Assembly: GCA_019649035.1 (NCBI GenBank)
Contig: BMAT01013331.1
Location: 1-22,379 of the forward strand
Reading direction: 5' to 3'
From: Elysia marginata
Lineage: Eukaryota; Mollusca; Gastropoda; Plakobranchidae
DNA: 22,379 nucleotides
The position numbers and the translations under genes are program-made. Under the pieces are notes generated by a model. The model did not search any database. It was given only the letters and a program-made list of their open reading frames with translations, and was not told where the DNA came from. Positions 8,915 to 18,585 of the stretch are shown one piece after another. Within the stretch, counting starts at the first letter, position 1; each line of letters opens with the position of its first letter.

Positions 8915-11900
8915 TATTGTAGTAGTGGTATATAATATAATATAAAAGAAAACTTTAGTTATTGTTAGTTTATGAGTGAGAGTGGAGTACCTCTTTTATA
9001 TTCCATTTCCATTTGACATTATTATGTGAAAAGGTTATGGGCTCACCAGTAGTCACCCAGGATGTGATGTATTATTTATTATGATATGTATAATTTTGTT
9101 ATAGGCCCTCATTTTTATAACCTTTCAATTTTATCAGAGACATCATCAGGAGTGACGGACGTAAAGTGATTTATGTTGACCCAGACACTGGAAAAGCAAC
9201 ACTTGCATACAGGTAGGGACATAAGCTCTTCTAAGATTATTTCCATCCCTTCTCAATAAGAAAACCTCTTTTACTTAGTTTAATAGCTCAATAACGCCAC
9301 ATTGCACAGATGTTCTTAAACTAAATTAAAGGATTTTTTTACTATAAAAAGACCAAATGAAAAATGCATACCTCTATTCCGTATATATCAATTCAAACTA
9401 CAAAAAATTAACAATTTTTTCCAAAGCTACATTGCTTTCTGCTAGGCGGATTTTATTTTCAAATGATCAAGGCTGTTTATAAAAATGTAATTTGCTATAT
9501 CGATATCTTAACAATGAACAGTGGAACAATTCTGCTTTTTTTCTTAAGCTAAAATGTTCTTGTCTCCATACTATTCGAACTATTTTCATATAAATCAATA
9601 GACGTTTCTGTAAGTTTGTGTACCTCTCAGTTTTTAACAAACTCTATTTTTAAAGTTTTAAAAAGATTTCTTCAATAGACATTATATGCGTCCTTGTGTC
9701 CCAGTTATTATATCAAAATCTAAAGTGAAATAATCTGATACATTCCCTTATTTTGCACCTTTGGATCCAACAGGGTGGAGTACTACTTCCAGAGGGGAGA
9801 CGACAGGTCCTGGCCGACTTACTTCATCGATGCCTGTGATGATACCGTTCTTCTTGACTTTAATGAGGTGAAAGAAACACTCTGGGTTTGTTTTTTTTTC
9901 ACATTATCAAAGAGGGCTTTTTTTCCCACTATGAAAGACGGTGGTATGAAAGAGGGTTTTTCCCATTATGAAAGGGTTTTTTCCCATTATGAAAGAGGGT
10001 TTTCCCCCATTATGAAAGAGTGCTTTATTAAGTTCAGTTCTAAAGTTTAATTTTCAAAAAGAGACTGAAAGTATATTAAGAGAAAAACGATTACATTTTA
10101 TATTCGGCACTATCATCTGTCTCATCAAAACCTCCACCATATTCTTTGATCTAATCGTAGTACGACGTATATAACGCTACAAGATTTTTTTATTTTCTTG
10201 TTAGCCCTTAAAACAGTGAGATTCAAGGGTTTTAAATTAAACTAACCTTTTCGCTGTCTGTCCATTAAGGTTAAAAACATGACGATTTCTCGTGAAGTGA
10301 GACAGGCTAATGACCAGTGCGAGACCACCACAAGACGACCCGGAGGTAAGCAAAACCCGGCCTGTGTTAGTAGACTGAGAAACACGCTGAGCGTTGCACA
10401 CATTGGTCTACTAGTTTATGACTTTAATTTCAAAGCACTCAGTTCTTGTAAGTCTTTGCAACAAGCTGAGGCGTGCTTTCTGAAAGCTTTTTGTTTTTTT
10501 AGCGTTCTTGAAGAGGGATTTTTTTACCTTAATATAACGACAGCTTGATCAATGTTTCCTTTGTTCGAAGAAGATTATACAAAACTCTTTATTGGTGTTC
10601 ATTGTGTGGTTATTTTTGCCACCGATATCATTCTATGAGTTTTAATCCGTGTAAAACAGAGCGCCTTTAAGTTTAAGAGGGTGATGTTGCAACTGCCGGC
10701 TGTGTTTGCAATACAATGAAAGTTATCAAGTTCTTGAAGTTTTCACTCCAATCTTAAAAACATGGATTTTTTTAAACTAAAAAGGTGTGCTTTTTTCTTG
10801 GCCGACTTATTTATAGTGTAGCTTTAAAAGATGTATTGTGTGAGAATGAAAGAGAAAGATACCAAAGCCTAACTTGTCGATTATGAATTTCAAAGCTTGC
10901 CAATACCAAAGAAAGAACTCCTGTCCCTCAACTTCTATGGTTTGCAACAATGCAGCCCTCTAAGGAGAGTATACCCACCGGGGTATGAAAGGAAAATAAG
11001 AAGGGAGAAACGGCCCAATATGAACAGTTTTTCAAATCATATTAAATCGGGCCAATGGCACTATTTAAGTTAGCATCCGTTTCAATTATTCCGAGAGATT
11101 TTTTTAAATGTTTAAAAACACATAACACTATGCAACATTTTTTGTTGACAATTTTTATAAAAACTTTTCTTTTCATATGTTCTACACATCTACCGGTATG
11201 CAGTGACTATTCTGTACACATAATTTGCTTTTTACTAGGCCCTGATTTTCTTACCTCTTACTTAAATTATACAAGTGCAGGTACCTGATTCCTGGTCGAA
11301 TCATCCCCCCCCTCTCTCTCTTTCTCTGTCTGTCTGTCTCTGTATAAACCGGCTCTGTGCCTTAGTGGTAAGACACTCGCTCAGAGATCGGGAGGTGCGT
11401 GGTTCGATCCCCGGCCGAGTCAAACCAAGGACTTTAAAAATGGTAATAGCAGCTGATCCGCCTAGTGTCTGGCATTATGGATTTAGTGCTAGGTCTGATG
11501 GGCCCGGTGTCAGGATAAGGTATGGGTGTGGTGTGTGAAAGTGCTCCTTACATCACAGTGTGGTAGCACGCTGTCAATTGTCCCAAGCACCGTCTCTGAT
11601 ATAGCCTTGTAGTCGAAAACAAACGTTAAAATTCAAACAACCAACTAACCAACTGTTTCTGTATATCCGCCTGTCCCTCTATCTCTTCCCATTTTTTTCA
11701 TTTCTAACTCTTCTTTATAGTTTTTACTTTTTTCTAAACCATGCCTCTCCTGCAGTAACTTATGTGACTCTTGTTAGCCTCTTCCCCACTTTGTGTTGAC
11801 AATTCTGCCTCTCTATGTCTCTATCTACTCTTCCCTATTTAGACATGACAAACAATGTCACTCTGGGTTTTTGCAGGATCATGCTCTCCTTATGCCTATG

Positions 11901-14900
11901 GCCTGGGAGGCAACCCAAAGACCGGTCGTCGTACATATGGCTCTGATGGTCTATGTCTGCCTGTGGGTAACCCGTTCTTGGGACGTTGTACTATGGAGTC
12001 CACATATGTCAAGGTTGGTCTGAGTGAGGGCTAGTCCTGTTGGGACTCGTTGCATGTAGAGGTTATCTCCGTAAAACAAACAAAAAAAAAAGAAGATCTG
12101 ACATCCTATTATCTTGGAGCTTGTGATGTGGACAGAGAGATGTGGGACAATGTAAAAACTTAATGCAAAAACATCCTAAAAATTTGGACTGAGAGGCAAG
12201 AAACGGGACAAACACCATGGTACAGTTAGCCTCTTGGCTATGCGGGATGACAGGCGATGAGAACCTATCAGCTCTGAGTTCAGCTTATTGCAACATGACC
12301 TTTGAAACTGAAATTAAGTCTCTCAAAAACCCTACAGAAAAACAGTAGACCATAACATGCAAATTCTATAAGCTTTGAACGAAAAGTTTGTATTAGATTT
12401 TTTTTTTAAATCATCAAAATCTGTTTGTCTTAAAAATCAGAGCCTCATAACAAACAGTATGTAGGCCTGTCTTAGTAATTACCGATCTTGAAAGTTTCTT
12501 CAGATCATCACAAATTCTAAGTGAACGAGATTGAATTGCAGAGGCAATAAGCTTTATACTCTTTAATAAAACTGCATTTTACCAAAAAAAAAACCATGAT
12601 ACTGAATACATAAGTAACGCAAAGAAAACAATATATGTATTCAAACTTAGACCGCTGCCTTGTTTCAAAGAAATTACAAAAAGTCATTACTATAATGTTA
12701 TAGCGCTTGGTCATTATTCTGAACTAATTTAGAAATCAATAAAAATGCCTAAACAGGCAACCATCAAGCGCACTCGTGTGAGAAACGCAATAAAACGCCA
12801 CGAGGTATAGTTAAGACTGCTAACATGTATTTGCCTAGCTGGACAACTTAAGGCAGAAGGAGGGAAAGCGCTTACATAAAACAGGTGTATACAAACGTAG
12901 ACAGTAAGCTATTCATTTGGACTAAACAAGCAAGGTTGCGATAAAAAACCTCACAATCATACAAAAATATGAACACAGTACGATGTGTTCTCGTCATTTG
13001 TTTTACACATCCAAAACTTCTGAAACTAGAATACCACGCTCCAATGCGAAACCCGTAGATTTTAAACTATTTGTTATAGACATGATTGTGTACTCTTTTT
13101 GCATATATGTAATCACCATCAGTAATTTCTCTAGTGCAAAATGCGTTCTGGCATGTTGGACTAAATCATAAAGTTATTGTTAAATAGTTTTGCTAAAACC
13201 CTTACAAAGACAAACATTGATTTATTTTACATTAATTGACTATGGCTTTCTCATACCTCCATATTTCGCTTCTTTTGCAAATTCCAATCAAGGTTGTTGA
13301 CAACGGGAACACACAGGATCGTAGTCGCAACACCGCCATCTCTTTCACATGTAACAGTGGCTACAGTGATGCCAGAAACGGAGCGTACGGCGTTGCTAGT
13401 GACGCTTTCTACTACGGACACGTGACAGGGAGACTTTACCAAGTAAGCCAAGAACTGTGGGTTGTCTCATAGCGTCATTTTAATAATGCTTTGTCGCCAT
13501 CGGATTTTCCGAAAATTTGGTTTGATTTGTTAAGCAATGAAAGTGGTCGTTCAAAAGTTAATGTAATACTTAAAAGGCTGGCGGAATTTTATTTCCTCAC
13601 GAAGAATCCTTCTTAGTGAGACCAAAGACTTTTTTTTCATACGAGGTGTTTACCTTAAAATGTCATCGTTTGTTAAGTTTGTTGTCTATGGCTAGGAACT
13701 GGTGTACTCCTGAATTTAATGGTTGCATTCGGTGTGATTTAAAAATCCCCTTTTAAGTTAGCAAGTCATTTAAAGAGGATAAACAAAGACCTTTACCGGG
13801 AAATTTCTTTTTACGAAGCATATAGGCGAAATAGCATGGGGTATGTTTCTCTTATTGCTTAGTGGCAAGGCGGTTGGTGTCAAAACTACTATAAGTCGAG
13901 GATTTGAAGCTTACCAAAGGTAAGCATTTTCAGCCTTTTTTAAAATTGTGCCTACTTCAATTCACTGCTATTTTCGTACCTTAAATCTTTCAATCGTTAT
14001 TGAACACCCCCTATGTATTGTGATTCGATTTTTCGCCTAGGAAAAGTACAACTACAGAGCTCTGAGCTGGAAGCCTAGGATGGTGACCCACTATGGTCGG
14101 TGCTACGACAACGCCTTCTGGGACGGTAGAGACATGTATTTCGGTGACGGATGTTCCACATTTTATCCGCTTGTCTCTCAAGACGTCATTGCCCACGAAC
14201 TGGGACACGGCATTACCAGTACAAACAGCCGTCTGGTCTATAGGTCAGTATACCTGTCCGAATTACAGTCTGGTCTATACATCGGTAGACTAGTACGAAT
14301 AGCCGTCTGATCTAGTGGTCAGTATACCACTACGAATTACCGTTTGGTCTATAGAATAAGAAGGGTCACCTGATCTGCAGTAACATATCAGTTAAAGTCT
14401 ACGGCAATTTTTCTGACACAAAGAAGAGACGATTTCGGATACATGTATGCATAGCACAAGTAAGTATTGTCGTATCAATCCAAATTATGGGTTATTTAAT
14501 TTGATACTGAAATTCTCATTATGATGTGGGTTTTTCAGTATGAAAACATGTACGGACCGCTGAACCAGGTAATGGAGAGAGCAAACGTAATTCTATTATT
14601 ATCTTTAAACCTATCTTAAATTCGATGATCTGTTAGGTGAAAACATCTTTGTCCGCTTTGGTCATATCGAAAATAGGATTTCACTCCAGTCTGGTAAGTG
14701 TTAAATCTCGCGTACTGTCGTGCTTCTAACTTTCAAGGAAGCTAAAAGACAATGCGTAATACATAAAAAACGACCAAGTAGATTTTAAGATAATATTTCG
14801 ATGACATAATAATACCAAATGAATAAAGTGTAAAGAACTTGACATTTCAGCAACTGCTCTTTTGGTGCTTTTATCGTGCCAAAGGTGTTTATACATACGA

Positions 14901-16345
14901 AACTTGGTCTACCTGAACTAATGCAGAGTCGAGTTATCCAAGTGAGGAGTTCACTTGAAAAATATAATAATTTTTTTTGTAAAAAAAGTTAATAACGTGC
15001 TTTCGTTGCTGGTGTGCCTCTAAATTCTGTATAAATGTGTACGATGTAAATATACTTTCTTCACTCATTAAAATATGTTCACTTCTGAAGAAATTTAAGC
15101 TGAAATTTATTAACATAAATATATGGTAATACATGTATACTGAGCAGAAAGTTCATTAATATTAGAACATTCCCAGTAAATTTAGCATATTATTTTAGAT
15201 GTGGGCTCCTATTTTGATCGATTTTTTTTGTCTTCATCATTCTGCATCCAATAGATACGAGTCGGGCGGTATTAACGAAGCGTTCTCGGACATTTCCGGC
15301 GAGGCAGCTGAACTTTTCGGAGGACGATCGGGTGGAAACGACTTCAATGTCAGTACACAGTCTGTGTAACCGTTTAGGTGTCTTTTTTTCTGTTAACTGG
15401 GGTGTGAAAAATGTTTTAAAACATGTTATTTAACCTATTGTAAATGTAGTTAGGTCGATATATCCGTGTTAACTAAAATGTGTAGATACTTGAATTTCTT
15501 TCTATAGCGCTAGACATTCAGCCGAGTTGGGCGGTATGCCATTTGGTGGTTTATACATCTAAGTTGTTCTTTTAAACATGGACTACCTTAAAACTACCTT
15601 AGCTTTAAAAAGCTATAATATTCAATTTTGGTTTACAGTTTTGGTTTTTAATGAAAAAACCAGAAGACATTTTGGTGAATTTATAAAAAAGAAATTCATT
15701 GATCTATGAACAGAATTTTCCAATGCCAAGTGATTTCCCAAGTAACACTCATGATAATATAATACTGAGGTCAGCGCATGTTGTCATTTTGATGATGGGT
15801 AATAGGTGAACTGCAATGCAGTTAAAAAGTATCTCTTTTTATACCCTTCCACACAAAAATTAAAAGACAATAAGATAAAACTACTTTCTTGAGATTTAAA
15901 GTATTGATACTATTCTTCTCTACCAGGTTGGTTTTGACCTGTTCAAGAGCAACAGCCGCTCACTGCGTTACTTCCGACGCCCGGAAGATGACGGCCGTTC
16001 TATCAGCACATTTGGTCAGTACTACAACGGCATGGATGTCCATTACAGCAGCGGTATCTTCAATATCGCTTTTTACAGAATGGTGGCGGTAAGTATGGAA
16101 GTAAAGGGGGAAATTGCCAGCAATAAAAAAACCTTTAAACTTGTTCCTGTTGTTTTCAGTTTTTAGTCTTATCTAAACAAAACGAAGCGTGAACGGCAAG
16201 TATCAAACATCACCCTGAATTAAAAGAAACCCAGCATTTTTCAGGTCTATTTTTCAAAGCCGCTGTAATAGTCATGGGCATGGTAAAATAGCATAAATAA
16301 TGGAATAATAGTAGAGGTAGTAATATTAGTAGTAGTAGTAGTAGT

Positions 16346-16437
<92 letters not shown>

Positions 16438-16503
16438 GAGGAGTAGCATTAGCAGTAGTAGTAGTGGTGGTATTAGTAGTAGTAGTTGCAGTAGTAGTTG
16501 TAA

Positions 16504-16534
<31 letters not shown>

Positions 16535-16535
16535 T

Positions 16536-16608
<73 letters not shown>

Positions 16609-18138
16609 AAGTAGTAGTGGCAGCACCAGCAGTCGTAAATGTAGTACGCGCAATAGCCTAAATGTTGTTTCTTATGTTGAACAGGTGGAAGAAGGGACGA
16701 GCACAAAGTATAACACCACCAGAGTAATGGCCTAAAATAACAAGAATATTCTTGTCCTTACGGTGATATTTAAAATACTAATTTTTATCTTTCTTCTTTC
16801 CTCTACAACCACCAGGAACAAGGCATGGACCTGTATCAAGCTTACGGCTGCTTCCTCCATGCCAATCGTAACCTCTGGACTACTAGGTCAACCTTCAAGG
16901 CAGGAGCATGCGCTGTAATCAAGGCTTGTTATGACCTGGGATATGACCATAATAAGGTGAGAGTCTGGTCAGTGGTGAAGTAATATTGGTCAATAACACA
17001 AAAGACCTTAAGTGTCAAAATTGGTGAATCAACTAGAAATATCATTATTAGAGTTTCTCACAAAGGGTACGTACATTTTCCGTAATAGAACAAACTGCAT
17101 CCCAATTTAAACATCAGTATAAAGTAAGCCATAAAATAAATTGATTCAAACATTATTTCATAGAAAGTTAATAAGGATCTTTTTGATTATTTTAAAGTAA
17201 TGGATATTAAAATATGGGCAAAATTGTGACGACAGCAACTGCAGGGGATGGGGGAGGAGTGGGGTGGAATAACATAGGTAAGTTGTGCAGAGGATGATGT
17301 TATAGTGTAGAGGCAGTAGCAGGTACAAGAACAAAGAGGATTAGAAGTAACAGGTCCACATGGATTAGTAAAGGCTACTTGAAGAGTGTTTTTTTCACTA
17401 AATTTAATTATGTTCTTTTGAGTTTTTTTTTGGACAAAGAGCCATTTTCTATTCGTTCCAGTATATTCAACCCCATAAAAGTGAAACAAAACTTAAGGCT
17501 CACAAATATATGGTTTATTTTGGCAACCTAAGAATTTGCTACAAAGAACTTAATCATATTATGCGATAGAGTCTTGAGAAACATTCATCTTTAAAGAAAC
17601 TGGACTCAACCTAGTTTTTTCAAATATTTACCAATGCTCTACAATTGTACAAGGGTAACATGAAAAGCTCAAAGCTTTTAGTCAACAAAATTAAATAACT
17701 GATTTTTCCCATCAAAATGGAGACCGGCTCTTTGGCCTGGCGGTAAGACACTCACTCAGAGATCGGGAGGCTCGAGGTTCGATTCTCGGCCGAGTCAAAC
17801 CAAGGACTTTAAAATTGGTATTAGCAGCTGATCCGCCTAGTGTCTGGCATTATGGATTCAGTGCTAAGTCTGGTCGGCCCGGTGTCAGGATAATTTGACT
17901 AGGTGTGGTGTATGCAAGCGCTCCTTACATAACAGTGTGGCAGCACACTTTCAGTTGCTCCAAGCGCCGTCTTTGATATAATCTTGTAGTTAAAAAGAGA
18001 CGTTAAAATTCAAACAACCTAACCTAAACATTAAATTATAATGGAAATAGAACGCTAAACTCATATTATGGCAATTCAGCACATTTTGGTCATTGTAGGC
18101 TTACAGAATTTGAGTTTTTTTTACTAGGATTTATTCCA

Positions 18139-18188
<50 letters not shown>

Positions 18189-18546
18189 GATTCTAAACCG
18201 TTTAGGCCAGGACTGCTTTCCAGCCAACCGGTTTAGATGTTAGCAGCTGTAACCTGCTCACCCTCTCAGTCCAGCTTGGCGCAGGTGAGAAACCATTGTT
18301 GTATATGGTGGTCATGTTTGTTTATTGTGATAAAGTGAGCATCCTTGATTTGGAACCAAAGGGGAATTGTTCTAAAAACCCGAAAACCAAGTTCACTTGT
18401 TGTAAAGTGCATAATGTACTTCGTTTCTTTAGCTCGTAGTGCTTTCTAACAAGGGTCAAGTTAAAAAGAGTCGTTTTTTATAACATTAATCTAGTAATGT
18501 TAAATGATGAGTATGGATATACAAATATTTTCATATCATGCATGAA

Positions 18547-18585
<39 letters not shown>

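Larger units (their letters stand above)
16957..18205 (+). other. Intron 11, carrying SINE copy 2 and a (CT)22 tract
   Basis: 1249 bp from GTGAGA to CGTTTAG. The SINE lies at 17723-18028, and a (CT)22 run at 18141-18184 ends about 20 bases before the acceptor. The 16957-17722 part holds no recognised feature. Confidence 0.85.

Noticed and set aside
11055..11288. A 77-codon frame in intron 5
   Set aside because: It is hydrophobic and low in complexity, has no splice support, and lies between known exons of the M4 gene.
11350..11421. A functional tRNA gene
   Set aside because: A and B boxes are present, but the T arm and anticodon arm pair imperfectly and the sequence continues into a body shared with a second copy, so it is a SINE head.
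14637..14693. A 57-nt segment between TGTTAG and CTG|GTAAGTG as another exon
   Set aside because: The donor is strong but the acceptor is poor, the segment brings an in-frame TGA in phase 2, and exons 8 and 9 join perfectly without it.
16210..16706. Long poly-Leu, poly-Val and poly-Tyr frames
   Set aside because: All come from the AGT array in intron 10, and overlapping frames on both strands are equally open.
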